A stretch of 64,000 nt of DNA from Marinobacter alexandrii (GCF_005871205.1 NZ_SWKM01000015.1:1-64000); one strand, 5' to 3'; shown: positions 34,639 through 43,979, counted from the stretch's first letter. Translations and numbers: made by a program. The notes: generated from the sequence alone by a model not told the origin.

Positions 34639-35451
34639 ATGATGTTTGTGTCGTTTAACGTCAACAGTATTCGCACTCGCCTGCACCAGCTCGAAGCGGT
34701 GATCGCGAGCCTGAACCCCGACTTTATCGGCCTTCAGGAAACCAAGGTTCGGGACGAGGAGTTTCCCGTGGAGGCCATCCGCGAACTGGGCTACCACGTG
34801 CATTTCCATGGCCAGAAAACCCATTATGGCGTGGCCCTGCTCTCCCGGATGGAACCTGACGAGGTCATCAAAGGTTACCCATCCGACGGTGAAGACTCTC
34901 AGCGCCGCCTGATCACCGGAAAGTTCACGGTGAACGGGGAGCGCCTCACGGTCATTAACGGCTACTTCCCCCAGGGCGAAAGCCGGGACCACCCGGTCAA
35001 GTTCCCGGCGAAGGAGAAGTTCTACGCCGACCTGATGGCTTATCTGGACGAGCTTAGGCAGCAAGATGGCCACGTTGTGGTGATGGGCGACATGAACATC
35101 TCACCAACGGACAAGGACATTGGAATTGGCGCTGACAACGCCAAGCGCTGGCTCAGAACCGGCAAATGCAGTTTTCTGCCCGAAGAAAGGGAGTGGCTGG
35201 GCCAGGTTGAGGGCCGCGGCTATACCGATGTGTTCCGGCACCTGCATCCGGACGAGGCTGACACCTTCAGCTGGTTTGATTACCGCAGCAAGGGCTTTGA
35301 GCGCGAGCCCAGGCGGGGGCTTCGCATCGACCTGATCATGGCCAGCGACAGCCTGTTGCCCAAGGCCAGTGAGGCGGGCGTTTCCTACGACATCCGTGGG
35401 ATGGAACGCCCCTCGGATCACTGCCCCGTGTGGGCGAGCTTCGAACTCTAG
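34639..35451 (+). CDS. xthA: Exodeoxyribonuclease III
   Basis: This 270-residue DNA-repair nuclease acts as AP endonuclease and 3'-exonuclease. Family residues are [19 protein letters not shown] (catalytic Glu about 34), NGYFPQGE (Tyr), [13 protein letters not shown] (Asp/Asn) and the terminal SDHCPVW (catalytic His). The start could be the ATG at 34639, the next ATG at 34642, or a GTG at 34633 closer to the GGAG. It is followed after 18 bp by a TetR-type gene. Confidence 0.93.
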   Translation: MMFVSFNVNSIRTRLHQLEAVIASLNPDFIGLQETKVRDEEFPVEAIRELGYHVHFHGQKTHYGVALLSRMEPDEVIKGYPSDGEDSQRRLITGKFTVNGERLTVINGYFPQGESRDHPVKFPAKEKFYADLMAYLDELRQQDGHVVVMGDMNISPTDKDIGIGADNAKRWLRTGKCSFLPEEREWLGQVEGRGYTDVFRHLHPDEADTFSWFDYRSKGFEREPRRGLRIDLIMASDSLLPKASEAGVSYDIRGMERPSDHCPVWASFEL

Positions 35452-35469
35452 GACCGGACTGTCCGCAAC

Positions 35470-36099
35470 ATGGCCAAAATTAAGACCCGCGATCGCATCC
35501 TCAACACCAGCCTGGCGCTGTTCAACAGTGTTGGGGAGCCAAACGTGACCACTCTGCTGATCTCGGACGAGATGGACATCAGCCCGGGTAACCTCTATTA
35601 CCACTTCAAAAGTAAGGGTGACATCGTCGAGGAGCTGTTTGGCCATTTTGAAGCAGAAATGCTGGACCTGCTGGCGGTGCCAGAGGACGTTGATATAAGC
35701 CTGGACCAGCAGAGCTTTTTCCTGCACCTGCTGTTTGAAACCGTGGCGCGGTATCGTTTCATTTATCAGGATCTGGTCAACGTCCTGTCCCGCTATGATC
35801 AATTGCAGGTTCGCTTTCGGCGGTTGCTGAAAAAGAAAACCGCCGCATTCCGCGCGATCTGTGAAAGTTTTCGACGCCAGGAAAAGATGGGCATAGACGT
35901 TGAGCAACTTGACTCATTGTGCGAGCAGCTTACGTTAACCGCCTGTTATTGGGGAAGTTTCGATACTTTATCCCATCTGGACAACAGGGATAAGGTGGAT
36001 CCGGGCCGGGGGGTATACCAAATGATGCACCTGGTGATTCCATATCTGGCGCCAGACGAGCAAGCACATGCCCGCCTGGTCAGTCGCGACTATCTATAG
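35470..36099 (+). CDS. TetR/AcrR-family transcriptional regulator
   Basis: This 209-residue repressor-type protein has an N-terminal helix-turn-helix (RDRILNTSLALFNSVGEPNVTT, then ISDEMDISPGNLYYHFKSKGDI, about 8-50). The ligand-binding part is all-helical. It converges with the phasin gene 50 bp away. In Pseudomonas and Marinobacter a similar regulator sits near polyhydroxyalkanoate genes, so the phasin could be a target. No operator is recognised. Confidence 0.85.
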   Translation: MAKIKTRDRILNTSLALFNSVGEPNVTTLLISDEMDISPGNLYYHFKSKGDIVEELFGHFEAEMLDLLAVPEDVDISLDQQSFFLHLLFETVARYRFIYQDLVNVLSRYDQLQVRFRRLLKKKTAAFRAICESFRRQEKMGIDVEQLDSLCEQLTLTACYWGSFDTLSHLDNRDKVDPGRGVYQMMHLVIPYLAPDEQAHARLVSRDYL

Positions 36100-36149
36100 C
36101 CTATACCGATCTACAGCTATAGCGATGTTTAGCCACGGCTCGGTGAAAA

Positions 36150-36560
36150 TCACTCTTCCTCGTCGCGATCCCCGCGCAGACGCATCAACTCCGTTTCCAA
36201 TGCCGCGATACGGTGCTCCAGCGCCTCAATTTCCTCTCGACGATGAATACCCAGGCGCCGCAATGCACCGGACACCCGCTCGTCGAACAGGGTCTCGAGC
36301 TTGTCCCAGGTGCCTGTGGCTCGCTCACGGACGCCACCTACCCGGTCCTCAACTGTCTTAATCTGCTTTTCTACGACACCGCGGGTCTTATTCTCAAGCT
36401 GTTCACCCTCCTGCACCAGACGCTCGAAGAACTTACCGGTGTCTTCTTCGGCCTTGGTGTACGCCCCGAGGCCGGCCAGCCAGATCTGACGCGCAGAATC
36501 CTTGATCTTTGCGGCCAGTTGCGGATCGTTCTCCGGCTTTTTGTCGTTCTCGTCAGACAT
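36150..36560 (-). CDS. Phasin family protein
   Basis: This 136-residue protein binds the surface of polyhydroxyalkanoate granules in its family. It shows the signature ARQIWLAGLGAYTKAEEDTGKFF (about 23-46, split by description). A long amphipathic coiled coil and a C-terminal leucine-zipper-like helix (ALEHRIAALETELMRLRGD) follow. No PHA synthase is in the window. The ATG at 36560 is preceded by CTGAGGTTT. It is transcribed alone, leftward. Confidence 0.85.
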   Translation of the reverse strand: MSDENDKKPENDPQLAAKIKDSARQIWLAGLGAYTKAEEDTGKFFERLVQEGEQLENKTRGVVEKQIKTVEDRVGGVRERATGTWDKLETLFDERVSGALRRLGIHRREEIEALEHRIAALETELMRLRGDRDEEE

Positions 36561-36902
36561 ACTAAAACCTCAGGGGAAAAATTACGGTGAACGCCCAGTA
36601 TATTACACCCCGAACCCAATTTCAGTTCGCCTGAAAGCCGCACCGGAACAGGCCGCAGTATAAACAGGCATTCCATATGACAAAATGTTTTCAAACGAAA
36701 TGAACTGCGACTTGAAGTGTTTAAAATATAGACAATACTTCCCTATACCGTCGTCCCTGCTGACGCCGGTTTGTCTGGAAGTCTTTCATGGATACTACTC
36801 GCACGCCTCTGCCCGGCCCACATGCCGGGCTTTTTTTTGCTAATATTCCCCGCCTTCATACCTGATATTCAGAACCCCATTCCTTACCCCTGGAGACTCC
36901 CG
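36561..36902. other. Intergenic region with an isolated terminator
   Basis: These 342 bases lie between the divergent phasin and YeeE/YedE genes. They hold the phasin promoter region and, near the right end, a strong terminator (36811-36838) reading rightward with no annotated gene before it. A TTGAAG (36712-36717) with an AATACT-like -10 near 36734-36739 could start a short transcript of roughly 90 nt. A 25-codon frame starting at 36789 overlaps the terminator and is probably not a gene. Confidence 0.45.
36811..36838 (+). terminator. Rho-independent terminator without an upstream gene
   Basis: GCCCGG pairs with CCGGGC over an 8-nt loop, followed by eight T. It is well formed and points rightward, 64 bp before the YeeE/YedE start. 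Confidence 0.8.
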
Positions 36903-37340
36903 ATGATCGATGTTGCCTGGAGCGATTTTACGCCCTGGACGGCCCTTACGGGCGGCCTGCTCATCGGCCTTGCCGCTGCCCTGTTCCTGCTGCTGAACGG
37001 TCGAATCGCCGGCATTAGCGGGATACTGGGCGGACTACTCTCCCCCACCCGCGGCGACATCGTCTGGCGACTGGCCTTCATTGGCGGACTGATTGGCGCT
37101 CCGTTAGCCTGGATCATGATGGCCGACCTGCCGCCCATTGAGATCAACGCGGGTTACCCCAGCCTTATTATTGCTGGCCTATTGGTGGGTGTGGGCACCC
37201 GTTACGGCTCTGGCTGCACCAGTGGTCACGGCGTGTGCGGGCTTTCCCGCCTCTCTCTTCGGTCACTGGCGGCGACACTGAGTTTCATGGCCGCCGGCTT
37301 CATCACTGTTTACATCATTCGTCATCTGCTGGGAGTCTGA
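36903..37340 (+). CDS. YeeE/YedE-type sulfur transporter, first half
   Basis: This 145-residue membrane protein has four hydrophobic spans and the family signature GTRYGSGCTSGHGVCGLSR (about 99-117). The cysteines there relay thiosulfate or other sulfur species across the inner membrane. It is half the size of fused YeeE/TsuA; the other half is encoded 4 bp downstream, and together they should form one channel. The ATG at 36903 has GGAG 9 nt upstream. A sulfur-transferase gene follows nearby. Confidence 0.87.
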   Translation: MIDVAWSDFTPWTALTGGLLIGLAAALFLLLNGRIAGISGILGGLLSPTRGDIVWRLAFIGGLIGAPLAWIMMADLPPIEINAGYPSLIIAGLLVGVGTRYGSGCTSGHGVCGLSRLSLRSLAATLSFMAAGFITVYIIRHLLGV

Positions 37341-37344
37341 GATC

Positions 37345-37770
37345 ATGAAATACACCCTTGCTTCCTTGCTTGCCGGGCTGATCTTCGGTTTCGGGCTGAT
37401 TATCTCTGGCATGGCCAACCCCGAAAAAGTACTCGGATTTCTGGATATTACCGGACTTTGGGATCCGTCTCTGGCCTTCGTTATGGCCGGCGCCATTATT
37501 GTCGGGATCGGAGCGTTCGCCATTGCGCGTCGGCGAACCCTGTCTTTCCTTGGGTTTTCAATGAAGATCCCGACCAGCAGCCATATCGACAAGCGCCTGA
37601 TCTTTGGTGGCCTCAGCTTTGGTGTGGGCTGGGGGATTGCCGGATTCTGCCCTGGGCCGGGGTTGGTCGCCTTGGGCGCAGGGGAGATCAAAGCGGCGGT
37701 TTTCGTCGTATCCATGGTGGCAGGCATGGCAGTGTTTGAGCTCATCGAACGACAGCGGGTAAAAGCCTGA
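37345..37770 (+). CDS. YeeE/YedE-type sulfur transporter, second half
   Basis: This 141-residue membrane protein is the partner of the preceding gene. It has four hydrophobic spans, FGFGLIISGMANPEKVLGFLD near the N-terminus, and GVGWGIAGFCPGPGLVALG (about 93-111) with its conserved Cys. The tight spacing indicates one operon and a two-subunit transporter. Confidence 0.87.
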   Translation: MKYTLASLLAGLIFGFGLIISGMANPEKVLGFLDITGLWDPSLAFVMAGAIIVGIGAFAIARRRTLSFLGFSMKIPTSSHIDKRLIFGGLSFGVGWGIAGFCPGPGLVALGAGEIKAAVFVVSMVAGMAVFELIERQRVKA

Positions 37771-37867
37771 TCGATTCTGCTAACGTGATAGCCCACCATT
37801 CTGACACTTACTGTGGTCTGTGCGATCATAGAGTTAGATCCAACAGCGTTTCTGGAGGCAGTAATCC

Positions 37868-38296
37868 ATGGATATCAGAAAGATCGATGACACCATCTCA
37901 GTGGCACCGCAAATTACTGCGAATGACGTCGCCGAGATTGCCAGGCTCGGTTACAGAACACTGGTTGCCAACCGGCCTGATCAGGAAGAATTTGGCCAGC
38001 CGGCCATGGCCGACATCGAAGCGGCCGCACAGGAGCATGGGCTCAGCTGGGTCTTTATGCCGGTGGAGTCCGGGAACATCACCGATGAGGACATCGACCA
38101 GTTCGCGCCAATGATCCGCGAGGCCGACAAACCCGTATTGGCCTTTTGCCGATCGGGAACCCGCTGCACTGTGCTATGGGCACTGAGTGCAGCGCGTGAT
38201 ACGTCAGCCCAGGAGATTGTCTCCAAAGCCCGCAATGCCGGCTACGACATCAGCGGGCTGGCACCCCGGATCGCCCAGCAAGCCGGCCTGAAATAG
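37868..38296 (+). CDS. TIGR01244-type sulfur transferase/phosphatase (DUF442)
   Basis: This 142-residue protein has a cysteine-phosphatase-like loop, FCRSGTRCTVLW (about residues 95-106). The family is found attached to or near persulfide dioxygenases and sulfur transporters and is thought to transfer persulfide sulfur. Its place after the YeeE/YedE pair fits such a role. A GGAGGC ribosome-binding site precedes the ATG. Confidence 0.83.
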   Translation: MDIRKIDDTISVAPQITANDVAEIARLGYRTLVANRPDQEEFGQPAMADIEAAAQEHGLSWVFMPVESGNITDEDIDQFAPMIREADKPVLAFCRSGTRCTVLWALSAARDTSAQEIVSKARNAGYDISGLAPRIAQQAGLK

Positions 38297-38337
38297 TCGG
38301 ATCCGCCCCAAGCCACACGACCAACCAGGAATTACCT

Positions 38338-39447
38338 ATGCAGTTCAAAGGCTCTGAGACCTTCAGCCACAGTCAGCCGGAGCGGCTTGGCGTGCTCGTT
38401 ACCAACCTGGGCACCCCGGACGCACCCACCACGTCCGCGCTTCGACGTTATCTGGCTGAATTCCTCTCAGATCCGCGCGTTGTTGAACTGCCCCGCCCCC
38501 TTTGGTGGCTAATTCTCCACGGCGTCATTCTGAGGATTCGGCCAAGGCGCAGTGCAAAGGCCTACGCCGGCGTGTGGCAACCGGAAGGCTCCCCCCTTCT
38601 GACCCACACCGCCAAACAGGCGGAAGGCATCCGAGTGGCCCTGAAACAGAGGTACGGCCCCAATGTGGTGGTTGGGTTCGCTATGCGCTACGGAAACCCG
38701 GCAATTTCCAAGGTGCTGGATGAAATGCAGGACCAGGGCGTGCGCAGGCTTCTGGTGCTACCGCTTTACCCCCAGTATTCAGCTTCAACCTCGGCCTCGA
38801 CCTTCGACGCCGTCGCCAAGGACTTCGCAAAACGCCGATGGCTACCGGATTTCCGATTTGTCTCGCACTACCCGGATTATCCGCCCTACATCGAAGCCAT
38901 GGCGCGGCACATTGAAGCGCACTGGGCCAACCATGGCCGAAACGACAAACTGATCCTGTCCTATCATGGTGTGCCTCTGAAATACCTGTTGAAGGGTGAC
39001 CCCTACCACTGCGAATGCCACAAGACCTCACGCCTCCTCGCGGAACGTCTCGGACTGAGCAGTGAAGATTACCTCACCACCTTCCAGTCCCGATTTGGGC
39101 GGGAGGAGTGGCTGAAACCCTACACCGACGAGACTCTAAAGTCCCTTCCGGGTAAAGGCGTACACTCTATCGACGTGTTCTGCCCCGGCTTCTCATCCGA
39201 CTGCCTGGAAACCGTCGAGGAAATTGACGAAGAAAACCGTGAATACTTCATGGAAAGCGGGGGCAAAGCCTTCAGCTATATTCCGGCACTGAATGCCACG
39301 CCAGGCCACATCGAGGCTCTGGTACAGCTAATCGAGGAAAATCTGCAAGGCTGGCAAGTGCCGAAGAATGATGCGGACGAGCTGGCAGAACGTCAGAGAT
39401 TGGCGGATGAGCGCAAAGAGGCTACGTTTCCCGGCCGAGACTTGTAA
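38338..39447 (+). CDS. hemH: Ferrochelatase
   Basis: This 369-residue enzyme inserts Fe2+ into protoporphyrin IX in the last step of haem synthesis. It shows the family signatures GVLVTNLGTPDAPT, LILSYHGVPLKYL with the catalytic His (about 206), CHKTSRLLAERLGL, and FCPGFSSDCLETVEEI. It is slightly longer than the E. coli enzyme because of a charged C-terminal tail. It appears to be transcribed alone. Confidence 0.94.
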   Translation: MQFKGSETFSHSQPERLGVLVTNLGTPDAPTTSALRRYLAEFLSDPRVVELPRPLWWLILHGVILRIRPRRSAKAYAGVWQPEGSPLLTHTAKQAEGIRVALKQRYGPNVVVGFAMRYGNPAISKVLDEMQDQGVRRLLVLPLYPQYSASTSASTFDAVAKDFAKRRWLPDFRFVSHYPDYPPYIEAMARHIEAHWANHGRNDKLILSYHGVPLKYLLKGDPYHCECHKTSRLLAERLGLSSEDYLTTFQSRFGREEWLKPYTDETLKSLPGKGVHSIDVFCPGFSSDCLETVEEIDEENREYFMESGGKAFSYIPALNATPGHIEALVQLIEENLQGWQVPKNDADELAERQRLADERKEATFPGRDL

Positions 39448-39601
39448 TCGCAGGACAGAACGTCAGCCGTACCGAGTCACAATTGACAGCGACGTGCGGC
39501 AACGTTCGTGCTCAGCGTGAGTAATGATTCAGTATGTGCTACGGCTGGGTATTTTCGAACAGGGAAAAGAGAACTTGAGGTATTCGAGGGGAGAGGAAAA
39601 A

Positions 39602-39692
39602 TGGCGGTGGGCCAGGGATTCGAACCCCGGGAAGGCTACTAACCTTCGGCGGTTTTCAAGACCGCTGCATTCAGCCACTCTGCCAGCCCACC
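39602..39692 (-). tRNA. tRNA-Ser (anticodon UGA)
   Basis: The transcript begins GGTGGGC and ends GCCCACC-G-CCA, giving a perfect 7-bp acceptor stem with encoded CCA. The anticodon loop CTTGAAA carries TGA. A long variable arm (GAAGGTTAGTAGCCTTC) and the T-loop GGTTCGAATCC identify a serine tRNA. It is intact and lies between hemH and the BI-1 gene. No integrase or repeat is next to it. Confidence 0.97.
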
Positions 39693-39900
39693 GTTTTTCC
39701 ATTACTGCCTTGCGACAGCGGGGAGCATGATACCGGAATTGCCTGCGCTGTCAACGCCTCACCTGAAACCCGCTTCAATTTCTAACATTACCGGCATTTA
39801 ATGAAATCCACACAGCAGTTTCGTGTCGTAAACGATTGAAAGTTGCGATTCTGACACTATGATGGAACACAGTATCCAGACGTTATCAACGGAGAAGACA

Positions 39901-40599
39901 ATGGAAGACAGACGATTCGGCGCTCAGAACAATCAGGGAGCTTATTCAGCACCTCAGACCGAGCGGGCGACGACCGGTATCAGCGCAGATGCCATGAATG
40001 TGTTGCGGAACACCTACATGCTCCTGGGCATGACTCTGGCGTTCTCGGCACTGACCGCATTCCTGAACATGAACGGCACCCATCCTGGTTTTCTCATCAC
40101 CATTGTGGGTTACATTGGCCTGCTATTCGCCACCTATAAGCTGAAGAACAGCCCCTGGGGCATCGTTACCACGTTCGCACTGACCGGCTTCATGGGATAC
40201 ACCCTGGGCCCGATCATCGGCGCATTCGTGGCCGCTGGCGCTTCCCAGATCGTTGCTCAGGCCCTGGCCCTGACAGCTGTCGCTTTCGTGGGTCTGTCCG
40301 CAACTGCGATCATCACCAAGAAAGACTTCAGCTTCCTGTCCAGCTTCCTGACGGCCGGTGCTTTTGTCCTGATTGGCGCCATGCTGCTGGCTTTCTTCAT
40401 GGAAAGCTCCGTACTGCAACTGGCAGTATCGGCAGGCTTCACCATCTTTGCCTCGATCATGATCCTGTTTGAAACCAGCCAGATCATCAAAGGCGGTGAG
40501 CGCAACTACATTATTGCGACCGTTGGCCTGTACGTGTCCATCTACAACCTGTTTGTCAGCCTGCTGCACCTGCTGTCTGCATTCAGCGGCGACGACTGA
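39901..40599 (+). CDS. Bax inhibitor-1/YccA family membrane protein
   Basis: This 232-residue inner-membrane protein has seven hydrophobic spans after a polar N-terminus of about 45 residues. The family pattern includes NTYMLLGMTLAFSALTAFL, GYTLGPIIG and the C-terminal YVSIYNLFVSLLHLLSAFSGDD. YccA in E. coli binds and modulates the FtsH protease; BI-1 members can conduct Ca2+. The ATG at 39901 follows GGAGAAG with 7-nt spacing and was chosen over an ATG 42 bp earlier. A strong terminator follows at 40628. Confidence 0.87.
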   Translation: MEDRRFGAQNNQGAYSAPQTERATTGISADAMNVLRNTYMLLGMTLAFSALTAFLNMNGTHPGFLITIVGYIGLLFATYKLKNSPWGIVTTFALTGFMGYTLGPIIGAFVAAGASQIVAQALALTAVAFVGLSATAIITKKDFSFLSSFLTAGAFVLIGAMLLAFFMESSVLQLAVSAGFTIFASIMILFETSQIIKGGERNYIIATVGLYVSIYNLFVSLLHLLSAFSGDD

Positions 40600-40627
40600 G
40601 CCCAGGCTGAGTCCATCGTCAAGCGAG

Positions 40628-40650
40628 CCCCGGCCTTTGCCGGGGTTTTT
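40628..40650 (+). terminator. Rho-independent terminator after the BI-1 gene
   Basis: CCCCGGC-CTTT-GCCGGGG is a 7-bp GC stem with a four-base loop and five T. It separates the BI-1 gene from tusD. Confidence 0.88.
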
Positions 40651-40691
40651 GCTTTCTGTAAACTGAATTCTTTCTGGCCAGATTCATCATC

Positions 40692-41132
40692 ATGACCCAT
40701 TCCACGACCCACGCCACGACCCGCACCGCAACTCCGTCGTTTACCCTGGTTATCACTGGAGCGCCCTACTCTTCCCAGGCGCCGCAAACCGCGCTCAGCT
40801 TCGCCAAGGCCACCGTAGCCGCTGGCCACACTATTGACCGGGTCTTTCTCTATGGCGATGGCGTGCACCTCGCCTCAGCCCTGGTGGCAGCACCGTCTGA
40901 TGAGACCCACTGGCCGAAGCGCTGGGCAGCATTCCTAGAGGAACATGAGATTCCTGGAGTTGCCTGCATTGCATCGGCATTGCGCCGGGGACTGGTCGAC
41001 GGCGACGAGCAGAAACGTTACCAACTCGGTGCCAACAACCTGCTGAAACCCTTCACGATCGCGGGGCTTGGGGAATGGGTTGAAGGCAATATCAAGTCAA
41101 CCCGGACCATCTACTTCCACGCGGGAGCCTGA
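40692..41132 (+). CDS. tusD: Sulfurtransferase complex subunit TusD
   Basis: This 146-residue DsrE-fold protein belongs to the TusBCD complex, which relays sulfur from TusA to TusE for 2-thiolation of tRNA wobble uridine. The persulfide-carrying Cys is in GVACIASALRRGL (about residue 97). An N-terminal Thr-rich stretch of about 15 residues is not typical; a later start is not obvious. It is the first gene of tusDCBE. Confidence 0.9.
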   Translation: MTHSTTHATTRTATPSFTLVITGAPYSSQAPQTALSFAKATVAAGHTIDRVFLYGDGVHLASALVAAPSDETHWPKRWAAFLEEHEIPGVACIASALRRGLVDGDEQKRYQLGANNLLKPFTIAGLGEWVEGNIKSTRTIYFHAGA

Positions 41133-41134
41133 CT

Positions 41135-41485
41135 ATGGGTATGCTCATCATCATCGATCAGCCGCCCTACGGCACTTGGGCGGGCCGTGAGGCGCTGGAT
41201 ATGGCCTTTGCCCTGGCCGCCTTCGACCAACCGGTCAGCCTGCTGTTCTCTGGCGCTGGCGTGAACTGGCTGCGCAAAGCGCAGGACACTGCGGGTATTG
41301 AGCAGAAATCCGTGGAGAAGAACCTGGCAGCCGCCCCCATATTTGGTATTAAAGCCATCCTGGCCGACCGGGCTGCCTGCGAGCGCTACAACCTGGACAT
41401 CAAGACCATGATCGATGGCGCGCAGCTCACCGACGCCAACGCAGAGCTGATGGCACAATACTCCCAAGCCGCATTCGCGGGTTAA
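41135..41485 (+). CDS. tusC: Sulfurtransferase complex subunit TusC
   Basis: This 116-residue DsrF-type subunit of TusBCD starts 2 bp after tusD. It has the conserved early stretch PPYGTWAGREALDMAFALAAFDQPVSLLF. It is structural in the complex and carries no relay cysteine in most members. Confidence 0.9.
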   Translation: MGMLIIIDQPPYGTWAGREALDMAFALAAFDQPVSLLFSGAGVNWLRKAQDTAGIEQKSVEKNLAAAPIFGIKAILADRAACERYNLDIKTMIDGAQLTDANAELMAQYSQAAFAG

Positions 41486-41519
41486 CTTGCTTGCTGAACA
41501 ACCACTCGGACAGCCAACA

Positions 41520-41801
41520 ATGAACCGATTGCACACCCTGCACATTCTGAACAAAACCCCGGACCACCCCCGATTTAGCGAGTGTCTGGGCACACTCGGC
41601 CCGGATGATGCGGTGGCATTAACCGAGAACGGCGTACTCGGGCTGGTTTCATCCAAGGCACTCAGCTCGGTACAGACCTACGCGCTGGCTGCCGACCTGG
41701 GCGCTCGCGGCTTGTCCGAGGACAACCTTGGGGCGGCACCCATCGACTACGCAGAGCTGGTCAACCTGACCCTGCAAGCAGAACGCGTCATCAGTTGGTG
41801 A
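41520..41801 (+). CDS. tusB: Sulfurtransferase complex subunit TusB
   Basis: This 93-residue DsrH-type subunit begins MNRLHTLHILNKTPDHPRF. The ATG at 41520 gives the family's usual N-terminus; an upstream in-frame TTG at 41487 was rejected. Sequence features are weak, so the call rests partly on its place between tusC and tusE. Confidence 0.87.
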   Translation: MNRLHTLHILNKTPDHPRFSECLGTLGPDDAVALTENGVLGLVSSKALSSVQTYALAADLGARGLSEDNLGAAPIDYAELVNLTLQAERVISW

Positions 41802-41804
41802 ATC

Positions 41805-42128
41805 ATGACTAGAACCACCCCCGAGAGAAACAACGAGGGTTTTCTCGAAGACGCATGGGCCTGGAGCCCGGACGTTGCGGTTGAAATTGCCGCCGAGGAC
41901 GGCCTGGAGTTAGACGAAAAACACTGGGAAATCATCACGTTTTTAAGGGAATTTTATAAAGAACACGAGATCTCACCGCCCTCAAACAGGCTGTTCGTGA
42001 AAGCGGTAAAAGATGCCATGGGAGAGGAAAAAGGCAACAGCATCTACCTGATGCACCTGTTTCCCGGCACCCCCGCAAAAACGGCCTGCCGGATTGCCGG
42101 CCTGCCAAGGCCGACTAACTGCCTTTGA
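41805..42128 (+). CDS. tusE: Sulfur relay protein TusE
   Basis: This 107-residue DsrC-like protein accepts sulfur from TusD and passes it to MnmA for tRNA thiolation. The C-terminal GLPRPTNCL places the active Cys as the penultimate residue, as in the family. It starts 3 bp after tusB. Its stop is 3 bp from the convergent gene at 42132. Confidence 0.92.
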   Translation: MTRTTPERNNEGFLEDAWAWSPDVAVEIAAEDGLELDEKHWEIITFLREFYKEHEISPPSNRLFVKAVKDAMGEEKGNSIYLMHLFPGTPAKTACRIAGLPRPTNCL

Positions 42129-42131
42129 TGC

Positions 42132-42506
42132 TCAGGACTTAGTGGGGCTGTTTCTTTGCGGTCTTGCGCTGTCGTGCGCGGACTTACGCTCCAGATCCGA
42201 GGCAGTCCCAAGGAAACTGCTCAGGCCATTCTCAAACAGCCCGGAACCGAATTTCAGGAACTGACGGGTCGACTCCCGAACCGTGCCATCCAACGCACTC
42301 TCCGGCAGATCCCTGACGGCCTCGGAAACGCCTCGTTTAACGCCACGAGTCACTTTCGGCTCAATGTCTCGGGTTGCCTCGATCAACTCGGCCACCTTAC
42401 GGTCCAGGTGCGGACGAGCGATCAACCGCCAGAAACCGGCCAAAACCAGACTCACCGTCGCTGCTGTAATCAGTACCTGTAGTGCTATGTCTGCCCAAGC
42501 CGGCAT
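42132..42506 (-). CDS. Small membrane-anchored protein of unknown function
   Basis: This 124-residue protein has one N-terminal transmembrane helix (about 5-27, ADIALQVLITAATVSLVLAGFW) followed by a charged helical region. I do not recognise a family. It follows the DUF445 gene after 23 bp and is probably co-transcribed with it. Convergent with tusE. Confidence 0.7.
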   Translation of the reverse strand: MPAWADIALQVLITAATVSLVLAGFWRLIARPHLDRKVAELIEATRDIEPKVTRGVKRGVSEAVRDLPESALDGTVRESTRQFLKFGSGLFENGLSSFLGTASDLERKSAHDSARPQRNSPTKS

Positions 42507-42529
42507 AACGCTTCTCCCGCTCCACGAGC

Positions 42530-43741
42530 CTAGATGGGTATTCGGATGTTCAGGGACACCAATGACAAAAACTGGACTAGCCCTGCCAGGGCGCCAAAGG
42601 CACCGCCGACCAGCATCAGTCGGAACTCTTCCTCGCGAAATGCCGGGCGCAGGATGTCCTGAAACTCCCGAGGCCCAAGCGCCCGCATCTGTTCTGAAAG
42701 CACTCCGGCGACGACCGGTGCCCGCTCACGATTAAAGGCCGGGTCGCCAAACACGTCCCGGGTTGCGAGCACGGCCTTCTGGTTCATTACTTTCTTCAAC
42801 TCGGTATAGCCGGTCATACCCACGGTCACCTGGGCTGTCAGCTTCATGACTGCAGAGTTATCAAGCAAGGGTCGCAGGTGCTTTTGAATAATCGCGCGGG
42901 TGCGGTCGCCACGCGCCCCGTTGAGCATGGCATCGGCAACCTTCTCTACGGTAATGAGCTCTTCTGCCACCAGCCTGGCCCAGACATCGCTGATTTCCGG
43001 CTGACGCCTCAAAAACAGGCCCTGAACCTTCCAAAACAGGATTCGCCGGGGCAACAATGGCGCGAAAATGAGGTTGATGGCGAGCCAGTTGGTGATAAAG
43101 CCAATGGCAAAGCCGCCGACCGGCAGCAACCAGGGTTCGGGATACCAGGTCCACAAGGGGATCAGTGCAGTTCCCAGGAGCCCGCCAATAATCGCGCCCC
43201 GGTTGATCACCGACCGCAACTCAACGGCTCCGGCCTGCTGAAAGATGCGATTCATAAGATCCGGGTGCTGGCGAAGCTCGCGGCTCAGCAAGGTCTTCAG
43301 ATCAACGAGATCGTCCAGATCGTCACCAAAATCCTCGACCAGCTCTTCTATCCGCGACGGCAACTGTTCCCTTGCCCATTGATAGATACGTCTTTTTAGA
43401 AACAGCGGCAGATTGTCCCAAAGCACCGGCTGGATCTCGTACATCACCTCGTCGATGTACTCATCCAGTCGTGGCGTCACTTGCGAAATGACCTGCTCGA
43501 CAATCCGCTGGGGCTCCAGTTTCTGATACACCGACTGCAGATTGCCAAACTGCTGGAGCGTACGATCAATGCAGATGTGTGCCATTTTCTCGGCCTTGCG
43601 AGGGATCACGCCCTGCCAGCCGATAAAGCCAACGCCGATGAACTGCACGGGATAAAAGGACATCTGGATGGCCAGCCAATTGGTAAACCAACCAACGAGG
43701 GCAGCCATTATGGGCAGGGAAAGCAGCGCAATGTCGAACAA
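42530..43741 (-). CDS. DUF445 family membrane protein
   Basis: This 403-residue protein has an N-terminal membrane span with LVGWFTNWLAIQMSFYPVQF, and a matching internal copy, IGFITNWLAINLIFAPLLP (about 220). The two halves appear to be an ancient duplication, each with the NWLAI signature. A C-terminal hydrophobic segment ends it. The family (YjiN-like) has no established function. The small membrane gene downstream is probably in the same transcript. Confidence 0.85.
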   Translation of the reverse strand: MFDIALLSLPIMAALVGWFTNWLAIQMSFYPVQFIGVGFIGWQGVIPRKAEKMAHICIDRTLQQFGNLQSVYQKLEPQRIVEQVISQVTPRLDEYIDEVMYEIQPVLWDNLPLFLKRRIYQWAREQLPSRIEELVEDFGDDLDDLVDLKTLLSRELRQHPDLMNRIFQQAGAVELRSVINRGAIIGGLLGTALIPLWTWYPEPWLLPVGGFAIGFITNWLAINLIFAPLLPRRILFWKVQGLFLRRQPEISDVWARLVAEELITVEKVADAMLNGARGDRTRAIIQKHLRPLLDNSAVMKLTAQVTVGMTGYTELKKVMNQKAVLATRDVFGDPAFNRERAPVVAGVLSEQMRALGPREFQDILRPAFREEEFRLMLVGGAFGALAGLVQFLSLVSLNIRIPI

Positions 43742-43979
43742 GTGAAACCCCGATTCCGGATGTTGCGACCGATACTGAGGATGGTGATGGCCAAGGTGGG
43801 GCTATCGCCTACGAACTACAGCCATAGAGCTACAATATGCCACCCTTGCCTGTGCATCACTGTGACGTCAGTATAGGTGACTGATATTGCAGTGTTTGAA
43901 ACTGGGAGACATTGGCCGTGCAGCCAGGAAAAACCCGGTTGTTCGGCAGCACCCCTCATTGGGCGCTCAGCGGACGCCG

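Noticed and set aside
39602..39692. tRNA-Ser as integration site
   Set aside because: The tRNA is intact, no integrase or repeated 3' end lies beside it, and the surrounding genes are core.
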